38,654 nucleotides of DNA from UBA7803 sp041690675 (GTDB taxonomy: Bacteria > Pseudomonadota > Gammaproteobacteria > Pseudomonadales > Azotimanducaceae): the NCBI GenBank assembly GCA_041690675.1, contig JAWLGU010000043.1, positions 1-38,654 of the forward strand. The letters are read 5' to 3'. The position numbers were made by a program, and so were the translations under genes. Shown here one piece after another: positions 24,446 to 32,872 of the stretch. Every line of letters begins with the position of its first letter. The stretch's first letter is position 1. A model generated the notes under the pieces. It made no database searches and was not told the origin of the DNA. It worked only from the letters and a program-made list of their open reading frames with translations.

Positions 24446-25765
24446 ATGTGGAGCATCCTCTATCGACTGGTGCTGCTGCTCGCCTGGCCGGGGGTGTACC
24501 TGCGCCTGCGCTGGCGTGCCCGCGTGGAGCCGGAGTACGGCCGGCGGGTGGCGGAGCGCTTCGGCCGGGTACCGGCGGAGGTGCCGCCGGGGTGCGTGTG
24601 GTTCCATACCGTGAGCGCCGGCGAGACCATCGCCGCGGCACCCCTGATCGCGAAGCTGGCGCGGCAGTTCGCCCCGCTGCCGTTCCTGGTCACCACCATG
24701 ACCCCCACCGGCTCGGCGGAGGTGATTCGAAGGCTGGGGGACCAGGTGCATCACTGCTACCTGCCCTACGATTTCCCCTGGGCCGTGCGGCGCTTCTATC
24801 AGCGTGTGCAGCCGCGGCTGCTGGTACTGATGGAGACGGAGCTGTGGCCGAACCTGCTGCGTGAGGGCGAAGCTCGGGGTGTTCCGGCGCTGCTGGTGAA
24901 CGCGCGCCTGTCCGAGCGTTCCGCGCGTGGCTACCGGCGTCTCGGAGTCCTCACCCGGGACATGCTCAGGCGCCTGCGTTACATCGCTTGTCAGTACCCC
25001 GACCATGCGCGACGCTTCGTCGAGCTGGGGGCGCCGGAAGCGCGGGTGCTGGTGCACGGCAGCGTCAAGTTCGACATTGCGCTCCCGGCCGATCATGGAC
25101 GCCGGCTGGTCGCGTTGCGCAGGGCCTGGGCCCTGAGGATGCCGGTCTGGATCGCCGGCAGCACCCACCCGGGGGAGGAGGAGGCCGTTCTGCAGGCCCA
25201 CGCGCGCCTCCGTAACCGCTACCCGGACGCGCGACTGATCCTGGTGCCGCGGCATCCCGCCCGGGCGGACGAGGTGGAGGCGTTGTGCCGTGACCGGGGA
25301 TTCACGGTGGCGCGCCAGAGCCGTCCTTCGGCCGCCGACGGCGACGCCGCGGTGATCGTCGGCGACGTCATGGGGGAGCTGCAGTATCTGTACGGCCTCG
25401 CGGAGGTGGCGTTCGTCGGCGGCAGCCTCTCGGAGATCGGCGGCCACAACCCCATCGAGCCTGCCGCCTGCGGGATTCCGGTGCTCATGGGTCCCCGCGT
25501 ATTCAACTTCGAAGACGTGGTGAAGGCGTTTCGCGAGGCCGGGTGCCTGCGCATCGTGGCGGACGCGGGTGCGCTCACCGAGGCGCTGGAGGACTGGCTC
25601 GTGAATCCTGAGAAGCGCCGTGCTTTAGGGGCCCGGGCCCGGGAGGTGGTGACGGCCAACGCGGGCGCTGAGGCGCGGCTGCACGGGCTGCTGGAGCGGG
25701 AGATCGCGGCCGCCGCCGGGGCGGACGATGCGCGGGCGCTTTGCCGGGCAAAACCATCCGATTAA
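24446..25765 (+). CDS. waaA: WaaA (KdtA), Kdo transferase
   Basis: This essential inner-membrane GT-B glycosyltransferase moves Kdo from CMP-Kdo to lipid IVA, starting LPS core assembly. It has 439 residues (E. coli 425). A membrane anchor lies at residues 3-20. HTVSAGET at 54-61 contains the catalytic Glu (E60). METELWPNL and the C-terminal GGSLSEIGGHNPIEPAACG are strong family motifs. The start at ATG 24446 begins MWSILYRLV, typical of KdtA. The in-frame extension to 24353 translates part of the repeat element and is rejected. The number of Kdo residues added cannot be told. Confidence 0.97.
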   Translation: MWSILYRLVLLLAWPGVYLRLRWRARVEPEYGRRVAERFGRVPAEVPPGCVWFHTVSAGETIAAAPLIAKLARQFAPLPFLVTTMTPTGSAEVIRRLGDQVHHCYLPYDFPWAVRRFYQRVQPRLLVLMETELWPNLLREGEARGVPALLVNARLSERSARGYRRLGVLTRDMLRRLRYIACQYPDHARRFVELGAPEARVLVHGSVKFDIALPADHGRRLVALRRAWALRMPVWIAGSTHPGEEEAVLQAHARLRNRYPDARLILVPRHPARADEVEALCRDRGFTVARQSRPSAADGDAAVIVGDVMGELQYLYGLAEVAFVGGSLSEIGGHNPIEPAACGIPVLMGPRVFNFEDVVKAFREAGCLRIVADAGALTEALEDWLVNPEKRRALGARAREVVTANAGAEARLHGLLEREIAAAAGADDARALCRAKPSD

Positions 25766-25853
25766 GGTTAAGGTGTCGCCGGTCGCCGAGGCGAGGTTGG
25801 GAATCGGGAGCGGGCGGCCGACGCGTGTGGAACAGTCAAAGGAAAATCAGTCG

Positions 25854-27323
25854 ATGAAGGAAACGTCCAGGTTCCATGGGGCTCTGCTGGCCGCCTGCCT
25901 CGCGGCTTTCCAGGGCGCGCCTGCCTACGCCGCGCAGGCACAGCCGGAAGGATATCTCGACAGCACCCTGGCCGGTGTCTTCGAGCTCGCCGTGGAGAAC
26001 GACTACACCATCGCCCAGGCTCGTGCGGAGTACCGGGCGGGGCAGGAGGAGCGCCGGCTGGCGCGGGCCGGCCTGCTGCCACAGCTGCAGAGCGGATACA
26101 CATATGCGGAGTCGGAAGCCGAGAACCGGGCGTCTTTCGCCATCGGCGATCAGATCATCGAGAACGCCAACGACACCGACACCGATCTGGAGGAATGGGA
26201 CGTCTCCCTGGTTCAGCCCGTGTTCGACGCCCCCGCGTGGTTCCGTTTCCAGCAGGGGGTCAAGCTGTCCGAGCAGGCCCAGGCCAGCTTCGCGGCCGCC
26301 CAGCAGGATCTGATCCTGCGCACGGTGCGAAGCTACTTCGGGGTTCTGCGGGTGGCGGCGAACCTCAAGGCGTCCCAGGCCCAGGAGTCGGCCCTGAAAG
26401 CTCAGCTCGATCAGGTTCGGCAACGCTTCGACGTGGGCATGGTGGCCATCACGGACGTGCACGAGGCCCAGGCAGGCTACGACCTGGCGGTGGCTCAACG
26501 GTTGGCGGACGAAGGCTCGCTGGGGAGCGCGCTGGAGCTCCTGTCGGTGCTGACCGGGCGCTCCCACGGTGAGTTGTGGGTGCTCGAGGAGGAATTCCCC
26601 GTGGTCACCCCGGAGCCGGCGGACAGCGCTGCCTGGGTGGCCTTCGCGCTGGAGAACAATTTCGACATCAAGGCGGCCCGGCTGGCGCGCGAAGCGGCCC
26701 GCAAAGGCTCCCGGGCGGCGGCCAGCGAGCACCTGCCCACGGTGGATCTGGCCCTCTCCTACACCGACACCAACCAGGACGTGACCCGCACCGATCTCGG
26801 CAGCGGGATCACCACTTCGTTCCCCAACGACCAGGAGTTCGGCATCGTCTCCCTCAACGTGACGCTGCCCCTGTACACCGGGGGCTTCACCAGCGCCAAC
26901 CGCCGTCAGGCCGCCGCTCGCTACGAGGCGCAGCTCGCCGGCTACGAGGGCACGGTGCGGACGGTCACCCAGGAAACCCGGGCCAGCCACATTCAGGTGC
27001 TCTCCGACGTGGCCCGTACCCGTGCCCGCGCGCAGGCGGTGACCTCGACCCGCTCGGCGCTGGAGGCCGCCGAGGTGGGCTACGACGTAGGCACGCGGAA
27101 CGTGGTGGACGTGCTCCAGGCCCAGCAGGCTTATTTCTCAGCGGTACGTGATTACGAGAACAGCATCATCGACTACGTTGTCGATCTGGCGGTGCTGAAG
27201 CGGCTCTCCGGAACTCTGAGTCCGGAAGACGTCTATGAGCTGAATCAATGGCTGGCCGAGCCACCTCAGCCTACCCTGTCCGGCACGGCGTCCTACCCGC
27301 CCGCTGGCGGTGACGGGTCTTGA
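25854..27323 (+). CDS. tolC: TolC-family outer-membrane channel protein
   Basis: TolC forms a trimeric alpha/beta barrel that carries substrates from type I secretion systems and tripartite efflux pumps through the outer membrane. It has 489 residues (E. coli 493). A signal peptide ends near APAYA-AQA (residue 26). Two structurally repeated halves follow, with long Ala/Gln-rich coiled-coil helices (about 150-240 and 370-460). LPLYTGGFTSA marks the second barrel strand pair, and NVVDVLQAQQAYF is typical of the family. AAGGA lies about 10 bp before ATG 25854. In E. coli tolC lies next to the yqiB-cpdA-parE block, as here, though transcribed divergently from it. Confidence 0.95.
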   Translation: MKETSRFHGALLAACLAAFQGAPAYAAQAQPEGYLDSTLAGVFELAVENDYTIAQARAEYRAGQEERRLARAGLLPQLQSGYTYAESEAENRASFAIGDQIIENANDTDTDLEEWDVSLVQPVFDAPAWFRFQQGVKLSEQAQASFAAAQQDLILRTVRSYFGVLRVAANLKASQAQESALKAQLDQVRQRFDVGMVAITDVHEAQAGYDLAVAQRLADEGSLGSALELLSVLTGRSHGELWVLEEEFPVVTPEPADSAAWVAFALENNFDIKAARLAREAARKGSRAAASEHLPTVDLALSYTDTNQDVTRTDLGSGITTSFPNDQEFGIVSLNVTLPLYTGGFTSANRRQAAARYEAQLAGYEGTVRTVTQETRASHIQVLSDVARTRARAQAVTSTRSALEAAEVGYDVGTRNVVDVLQAQQAYFSAVRDYENSIIDYVVDLAVLKRLSGTLSPEDVYELNQWLAEPPQPTLSGTASYPPAGGDGS

Positions 27324-27365
27324 CCGGCCGTGTACAGTAGTCCTCCGAGAGGAAGTACCGGAAGC

Positions 27366-27809
27366 ATGCTGAAAAAGCGATACCGCATCGACCTGCCGGC
27401 GCACATGGCGGAATGTGACGCCAACTACCTGCGCCTGATGAAGCTGTTCCCGGCGCTCCGGGAGGAGGACGTCAGCGTGTTCGGCGTGGTGCTGGGGGAG
27501 CACCCGTACCACGTCGAGCTGCGGGTGCGGGAGCGCGGCCCGTACACCACCCTGGTGGAGCTGCTGCAGCTGCCGGACGCGCCGTGGAACCCGCGGCCGC
27601 GGATGCTGGTGCGGTTGTATCACGACGCCCGCAGCGCCGAGGTGGTGGAATGCCACGGCGCCCGGCACTTCCGTCCGGTCTACGACTACCCCAACCAGCA
27701 CATGCATCTGCCGGACGAGAAGGCCCAGGTCAACCGGTTCCTCACCGAGTTCCTCTCAATGTGCCTGCGCCACGGCCTGGCCACCTCGGAGCCGGTACCG
27801 GCCGGGTGA
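27366..27809 (+). CDS. yqiB: DUF1249 (YqiB-like) conserved protein
   Basis: This 147-residue cytoplasmic protein has no established function and is highly conserved next to cpdA and parE in gammaproteobacteria. It opens MLKKRYRIDLPAHMAECDANYLRLMKLFP and carries the strongly conserved ARHFRPVYDYPNQHMHLPDEK block near residues 98-118. The start at ATG 27366 is preceded by GAGAGGAAG 12-18 bp upstream; an in-frame GTG at 27330 is less likely. Its stop overlaps the cpdA GTG start (GTGA). The nudF gene that precedes yqiB in E. coli is absent. Confidence 0.9.
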   Translation: MLKKRYRIDLPAHMAECDANYLRLMKLFPALREEDVSVFGVVLGEHPYHVELRVRERGPYTTLVELLQLPDAPWNPRPRMLVRLYHDARSAEVVECHGARHFRPVYDYPNQHMHLPDEKAQVNRFLTEFLSMCLRHGLATSEPVPAG

Positions 27810-28600
27810 GCAGCGTGGCGCCGCTTCGGGTGCTGCACATCACCGACACCCACCTGCTCGCCGAGCCCGGCGCCCGCCTGCTCGGGGTCGACACCGCCAG
27901 AACCCTGGCCGCGGTGCTGGAACAGGCTCTGTCGCAGCGGGTTCCCGACGTGCTGCTGGCGACCGGGGATCTGGCCCACGACCCGTCCCCGGAGACCTAC
28001 GCGCGCTTCCGGCGGATCGTCGGCGACGCGTTCGCCGGGCCGGTGCTGCATCTTCCGGGCAACCACGACCTGCTGGCTCCCATGGCGCCCCTGCTGACCG
28101 AGCCGCTGTCCGTGGCCGGGGACGCCTGGGAGATCCTGGGCTTCGACACCCACGTGGACCATCGGACCGAGGCGGCCCTCGGCGCTGCCGGGCGCGATGC
28201 GCTGGAGGCGCGGATCCGTGGCTCCAACGCACGCTTCCTCCTGCTGGCGTGCCATCATCCGCCAGTGGCGGTGGGCTGCCCCTGGCTCGACAAAGACTGC
28301 ATCCCCGAGGGGCGCGAGCTGCTAGAATCCTGCGCGGCGCACCCGCGTGTGCGCGGCCTGGTGTTCGGCCACGTTCACCAGCAGGTGGAAGCGGCTCACG
28401 GCTCGGTGGCGGTGCTCGGCACCCCGTCCACCTGCTTCCAGTTCGAGCCCGGCTCGCGGAGCTTCGCCATCGACCGCTCTGTGCGCACCGGAGTTCCGGG
28501 CTACCGCTGGCTGGAGCTGCATCCGGATGGCGCCCTCACCAGCGAAACCCACAGGCTCACCGGCTTCGAGATGAGCATCGATTTGTCTGACAGGTCCTGA
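27806..28600 (+). CDS. cpdA: CpdA-like 3',5'-cyclic AMP phosphodiesterase
   Basis: This class III metallophosphoesterase hydrolyses cAMP to AMP and so limits CRP-cAMP signalling. It has 264 residues (E. coli 275). The full dimetal set is visible: ITDTHL with D14 and H16, ATGDLAHD with D55, PGNHD with N86-H87-D88, CHHPP, and GHVHQ. The GTG at 27806 overlaps the yqiB stop as GTGA; another GTG three codons later is possible. parE starts 5 bp after the stop, so yqiB-cpdA-parE is one transcription unit. The yqiA esterase gene that separates cpdA and parE in E. coli is missing. Confidence 0.93.
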   Translation: MSSVAPLRVLHITDTHLLAEPGARLLGVDTARTLAAVLEQALSQRVPDVLLATGDLAHDPSPETYARFRRIVGDAFAGPVLHLPGNHDLLAPMAPLLTEPLSVAGDAWEILGFDTHVDHRTEAALGAAGRDALEARIRGSNARFLLLACHHPPVAVGCPWLDKDCIPEGRELLESCAAHPRVRGLVFGHVHQQVEAAHGSVAVLGTPSTCFQFEPGSRSFAIDRSVRTGVPGYRWLELHPDGALTSETHRLTGFEMSIDLSDRS

Positions 28601-28605
28601 CACGT

Positions 28606-30501
28606 ATGGCAGAAGCCAAGTACTCGGCGGAATCACTTCAGGTGCTTTCCGGGCTGGAGCCGGTGCGCCGGCGCCCGGGGATGTACACCGACACCACCCG
28701 GCCCAACCATCTGGTGCAGGAGGTGGTGGACAACAGCGTCGACGAGGCGCTGGCGGGCTACGCCCGGCAGATCGGGGTGACCCTGTTCAGGGATGGCTCG
28801 GTGGAGGTGATCGACGACGGCCGCGGCATGCCCGTGGACGTCCACCCGAAGTTCAAGGTGTCGGGGGTCGAGCTGATCCTCACCCGGCTCCACGCCGGCG
28901 GCAAGTTCGACAAGACCAACTACAACTTCTCCGGCGGCCTGCACGGCGTCGGCGTGTCGGTGGTCAATGCCCTTTCGGACTGGCTGGAGGTGGAGGTCAG
29001 GCGCGACGGTCAGGTCTACCGGCAGCGCTACGAGCACGGCAAGCCGGTGAGCAAGCTCGAGGTGGTGGACACGGTGGGCAAGCGCAACACCGGCACCCGC
29101 GTACGGTTTCTTCCGGAGGCGAGCTATTTCGATTCGCCCAGGATCTCCGTCTCGCGGCTGAAGCACCTGCTGAAAGCCAAGGCTGTGCTGTGCCCGGGGC
29201 TGCAGGTGACGCTGGAGGTGGAGGCGGATCCGGAGCAGAACGCCACCTGGCTGTTCGAGGAGGGTCTGAAGGGTTACCTCGAGGAGGCGCTGGCCGGCGC
29301 CGAGACGGTGCCCGATCAGCCGTTCATGCAGACCGCCGAGGGCAACCAGGAGGCGGTGGATTGGGCGGTGCTCTGGGTGGTGGACGGCAGCGAGCTGGTG
29401 ACCGAGTCCTACGTCAACCTGATCCCTACCCCTCAGGGCGGCACCCATGTCAACGGACTGCGCAGCGGACTCACGGAGGCCATGAAGGAATTCTGCGAGT
29501 TCCGGGATCTGCTGCCCCGGGGGGTGAAGCTCACCGGAGACGATCTCTGGGAGCAGTGCGCGTACGTTCTGTCCGCGAAGCTGGCCGACCCTCAGTTCTC
29601 GGGCCAGACCAAGGAGAAGCTGTCGTCGCGCCAGTCGGCCGCATTCGTCGGTGGCGTCGCCAAGGACGCCTTCAGCCTGTGGCTGAACGAGCATCCCCAG
29701 GATGGGGAGCGGCTGGCGGAGCTGGTAATCGCCAATGCGCAGCGCCGGGTTCAGGCGAGCAAGAAGGTGGCGCGCAAGAAGGTCACCGCGGGGCCGGCCC
29801 TGCCGGGCAAGCTGGCCGACTGTTCCGGACAGGATGCTGCCCGGGCGGAGCTGTTCCTGGTGGAAGGTGATTCCGCCGGCGGTTCCGCCAAGCAGGCCCG
29901 CGATCGGGAGTTCCAGGCGGTGATGCCGCTGCGCGGCAAGATCCTCAATACCTGGGAAGTGGCGCCGGCAGAGGTGCTGGCCTCCCAGGAGGTTCACGAC
30001 ATCTCCGTGGCCGTCGGCGTCGACCCCGGCTCCAGGGATCTCTCCGGTCTGCGATACGACAAGGTCTGCATCCTCGCCGACGCCGATTCCGACGGCGCCC
30101 ACATCGCCACCCTGCTGTGCGCGCTGTTCGTTCGCCACTTCCGGCCGCTGGTGGAGGCCGGCCACGTGTTCATCGCCATGCCACCGCTGTACCGCATCGA
30201 CGTGGGCAAGGAGGTCTACTACGCGCTGGACGAGTCCGAGAAGGAAGGGGTGCTCGACCGCATCGCCGCGGAGAAGAAGCGGGGCAGCGTCTCCGTACAG
30301 CGCTTCAAGGGCCTGGGCGAGATGAACCCGCTACAGCTTCGCGAGACGACCATGGATCCCGATACCCGGAGGCTGGTGCAGCTCACCATCGACGACGACA
30401 AAGGCACGGACGACGTGATGGACATGCTTCTGAACCGCAAGCGGGCCCCGGACCGGCGAAGCTGGCTGGAGTCGAAAGGGGATCAGGCGACGCTGGAATA
30501 G
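28606..30501 (+). CDS. parE: ParE, DNA topoisomerase IV subunit B
   Basis: This ATPase subunit of topoisomerase IV decatenates daughter chromosomes together with ParC. It has 631 residues (E. coli 630) and lacks the approximately 170-residue insertion of proteobacterial GyrB, which identifies it as ParE. The GHKL ATPase shows DNSVDEALAG, DDGRGMPVD and GGLHGVGVSVVNALS. The TOPRIM domain near residue 420 has EGDSAGGSAKQARDREFQA and PLRGKILN, and later DADSDGAHIATLL. The start at ATG 28606 lies 5 bp after cpdA. parC follows, separated only by a repeat element. Confidence 0.98.
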   Translation: MAEAKYSAESLQVLSGLEPVRRRPGMYTDTTRPNHLVQEVVDNSVDEALAGYARQIGVTLFRDGSVEVIDDGRGMPVDVHPKFKVSGVELILTRLHAGGKFDKTNYNFSGGLHGVGVSVVNALSDWLEVEVRRDGQVYRQRYEHGKPVSKLEVVDTVGKRNTGTRVRFLPEASYFDSPRISVSRLKHLLKAKAVLCPGLQVTLEVEADPEQNATWLFEEGLKGYLEEALAGAETVPDQPFMQTAEGNQEAVDWAVLWVVDGSELVTESYVNLIPTPQGGTHVNGLRSGLTEAMKEFCEFRDLLPRGVKLTGDDLWEQCAYVLSAKLADPQFSGQTKEKLSSRQSAAFVGGVAKDAFSLWLNEHPQDGERLAELVIANAQRRVQASKKVARKKVTAGPALPGKLADCSGQDAARAELFLVEGDSAGGSAKQARDREFQAVMPLRGKILNTWEVAPAEVLASQEVHDISVAVGVDPGSRDLSGLRYDKVCILADADSDGAHIATLLCALFVRHFRPLVEAGHVFIAMPPLYRIDVGKEVYYALDESEKEGVLDRIAAEKKRGSVSVQRFKGLGEMNPLQLRETTMDPDTRRLVQLTIDDDKGTDDVMDMLLNRKRAPDRRSWLESKGDQATLE

Positions 30502-30598
30502 CGCTGTCGCTTTCCGCTATCCGCTGTCCGCCGGAAAAACGAGCCCGGCGCTGGCTTCACCGCTCCAGCGGAAAGCGGATAGCGGATAGCGGATAGCG
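30502..30598. repeat. Heptad-arm inverted repeat element, copy 2
   Basis: The left arm (30502-30534) is one 6-bp unit CGCTGT, three CGCTNTC units (T, A, G) and CGCCGG. The right arm (30563-30598) is the reverse complement of four units (A, A, A, T) and CGCTGGAG. The centre contains GAGCC-N7-GGCTT. Read in reverse complement, its core aligns with copy 1: CCGCT-R-GAG, and then T-N-AA-N-CCAGCG, at equal spacing. The two copies are therefore members of one family inserted in opposite orientations. The element begins at the base after the parE stop codon and ends 33 bp before parC. Confidence 0.85.
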
Positions 30599-30631
30599 AA
30601 CCTCTCAACCACCGAATCAGCTCGAGTACAC

Positions 30632-32872
30632 ATGGCCACCGAGAATCAAGATTTCGAGAAGCTGCCGCTTCGCACCTACACCGAGAAGGCGTACCTGGAC
30701 TACTCCATGTACGTCATCAACGACCGTGCCCTCCCCCACATCGCTGACGGTCTGAAGCCCGTCCAGCGGCGGATCATCTACGCCATGGGCGAGCTGAACC
30801 TCTCCAGCACCGCCAAGTACATGAAGTCCGCGCGCACCGTGGGGGACGTGCTGGGCAAGTTCCATCCCCACGGTGACAGCGCCTGCTACGAGTCCATGGT
30901 GCTGATGGCGCAGCCCTTCTCGTTCCGCTACCCGCTGGTGGATGGCCAGGGCAACTGGGGTGCTCCCGACGATCCCAAGTCCTTCGCCGCCATGCGCTAC
31001 ACCGAAGCCAGGCTCTCCCGCTACGCCGAGCTGCTGCTCTCGGAGATTCGCCAGGGCACGGTGGACTACGTGCCCAACTTCGACGGCACCTTGAACGAGC
31101 CGAAGCTACTGCCGGCGCGAGTGCCCTTCGTGCTGCTGAACGGCAGCACGGGCATCGCGGTGGGCATGGCCACGGACATTCCCCCCCACAACCTGAACGA
31201 GGTGATCAGCGCCTGCATTCATCTGCTGGACGATCCGAAGGCGACCGTGGCCGATTTGATGACCCACATTCCTGGCCCGGACTTTCCTTCGGAAGCGGTG
31301 ATCATCACCCCGGAGGAGGACATCCGGCAGATCTACGAGAGCGGCCGCGGCACCATCAAGGCTCGGGCCCTGTGGCAGAAGGAGTCGGGGGACGTGGTGG
31401 TCACGGCGCTGCCCCACCAGGCGTCGCCGGCGAAGATCCTCGAGCAGATCGCCCAGCAGATGCAGGCGAAGAAGCTGCCCATGCTGGCGGATCTCCGCGA
31501 CGAGTCGGACCACGAGAACCCGACCCGGCTGGTGCTGGTGCCTCGGTCGAACCGGGTGGACGTGGAGCGGCTCATGTCCCACCTGTTCGCCACGACGGAT
31601 CTGGAGAAGAGCTACCGCATCAATCTCAACCTCATCGGCCTGGATCAGCGGCCGCGGGTGAAGAACCTCCGGGAAATCCTGGAGGAATGGCTGGCCTACC
31701 GTCAGCAGACCGTGACCCGGCGGCTGCAGTTTCGTCTTGAGAAGATCAACGAGCGACTGCACATCCTCGAGGGTCTGCTGGTCGCCTACCTCAACCTCGA
31801 CGAGGTGATTCGCATCATCCGCGAGGAGGACGAGCCGAAGCAGGCGCTGATGCGGACGTTCGCGCTCACCGACGTGCAGGCCACGGCCATCCTCGATCTG
31901 CGCTTGCGCCAGCTCGCCCGGCTCGAGGAGATGAAGCTCAAGGGCGAGAAGGACGAGCTCGAGGGGGAGCGCGCCGACATCGAGAAAATCCTCGGGTCCA
32001 AAGCGCGGCTCAAGACCCTCATCAAGAAGGAGCTGCTGGCGGACGCGGAAACCTACGGCGATCCCCGCCGCTCGCCGCTCGAGTTGGCGGCGGATGCCAC
32101 CGCCTACAGCGAAGAGGATCTCATCAGCAACGAGCCCATCACCGTGGTGCTCTCCGACAAGGGCTGGGTGCGCGCGGCCAAAGGTCACGAGCTCGATCCC
32201 GCGGAGCTGAGCTATCGGGGTGGCGACAAATACGGCGACTCCGCCCGGGGCCGCACCAACGACGCGCTGGTGTTCCTGGATTCCACCGGCCGCAGCTACT
32301 CGGTGGCGCCCCACACCCTGCCTTCGGCCCGGGGCCAGGGCGAGCCGCTCACCGGCCGCCTCAAGCCACCGCCGGGGGCGCGGTTCGTGGGGGTGGCCCT
32401 GGGGCCGCCGGAGTCCAAGGTGCTGCTGGCGAGCAACGCTGGCTTCGGCTTCATCTGCAACTTGCAAAACATGGTCAGCAAGAACAAGTCCGGAAAGGCC
32501 GTGCTGTCCGTCGGCAAGGACGGCGCGGCGCTGAAGCCGGTGCAGCTCCCGGCGACGGCGACGTCCGTGGTGGCGGTGACGAACCAGGGCCGCATGCTGG
32601 TGTTCCCGCTCGCGGAGCTGCCCGAGCTGGCGCGCGGCAAGGGGAATAAGCTGATCAACGTCCCTTCGGCGGCGTTCAAATCGGGGGAGGAAGCCGTGGT
32701 GGCCGTAGCCGTGGTCGGCGACGGCGACGAGCTGCTGGTGCTGGCGGGCCAGCGGCACCTGCGACTGAAACCCAAGGATCTGGAGAGCTACATGGGTGAG
32801 CGGGCGCGCCGTGGCCGGAAGCTGCCCCGGGGCTTTCAGAAGGTGGATGGGCTCGAAGTCGCTTCCCGCTGA
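30632..32872 (+). CDS. parC: ParC, DNA topoisomerase IV subunit A
   Basis: This is the DNA-cleaving subunit of topoisomerase IV. It has 746 residues (E. coli 752). The active-site tyrosine is Y123 in AMRYTEARLSRYAE. The quinolone-resistance region reads HPHGDSACYE with S83 and E87, the residues of quinolone-sensitive enzymes (E. coli S80, E84). The C-terminal half carries degenerate beta-pinwheel blades rather than the GyrA-box, consistent with ParC. The start at ATG 30632 has only a weak ribosome-binding sequence. Its 3' end overlaps the convergent Smp-like gene by 37 bp. Confidence 0.98.
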   Translation: MATENQDFEKLPLRTYTEKAYLDYSMYVINDRALPHIADGLKPVQRRIIYAMGELNLSSTAKYMKSARTVGDVLGKFHPHGDSACYESMVLMAQPFSFRYPLVDGQGNWGAPDDPKSFAAMRYTEARLSRYAELLLSEIRQGTVDYVPNFDGTLNEPKLLPARVPFVLLNGSTGIAVGMATDIPPHNLNEVISACIHLLDDPKATVADLMTHIPGPDFPSEAVIITPEEDIRQIYESGRGTIKARALWQKESGDVVVTALPHQASPAKILEQIAQQMQAKKLPMLADLRDESDHENPTRLVLVPRSNRVDVERLMSHLFATTDLEKSYRINLNLIGLDQRPRVKNLREILEEWLAYRQQTVTRRLQFRLEKINERLHILEGLLVAYLNLDEVIRIIREEDEPKQALMRTFALTDVQATAILDLRLRQLARLEEMKLKGEKDELEGERADIEKILGSKARLKTLIKKELLADAETYGDPRRSPLELAADATAYSEEDLISNEPITVVLSDKGWVRAAKGHELDPAELSYRGGDKYGDSARGRTNDALVFLDSTGRSYSVAPHTLPSARGQGEPLTGRLKPPPGARFVGVALGPPESKVLLASNAGFGFICNLQNMVSKNKSGKAVLSVGKDGAALKPVQLPATATSVVAVTNQGRMLVFPLAELPELARGKGNKLINVPSAAFKSGEEAVVAVAVVGDGDELLVLAGQRHLRLKPKDLESYMGERARRGRKLPRGFQKVDGLEVASR

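Noticed and set aside
27320..27338. Promoter TTGACC/TACAGT before yqiB
   Set aside because: The spacer is only 7 bp, and TTGACC includes the tolC stop codon.
28606..30501. gyrB rather than parE
   Set aside because: The length of 631 residues, lack of the GyrB insertion, and neighbours cpdA and parC identify ParE.
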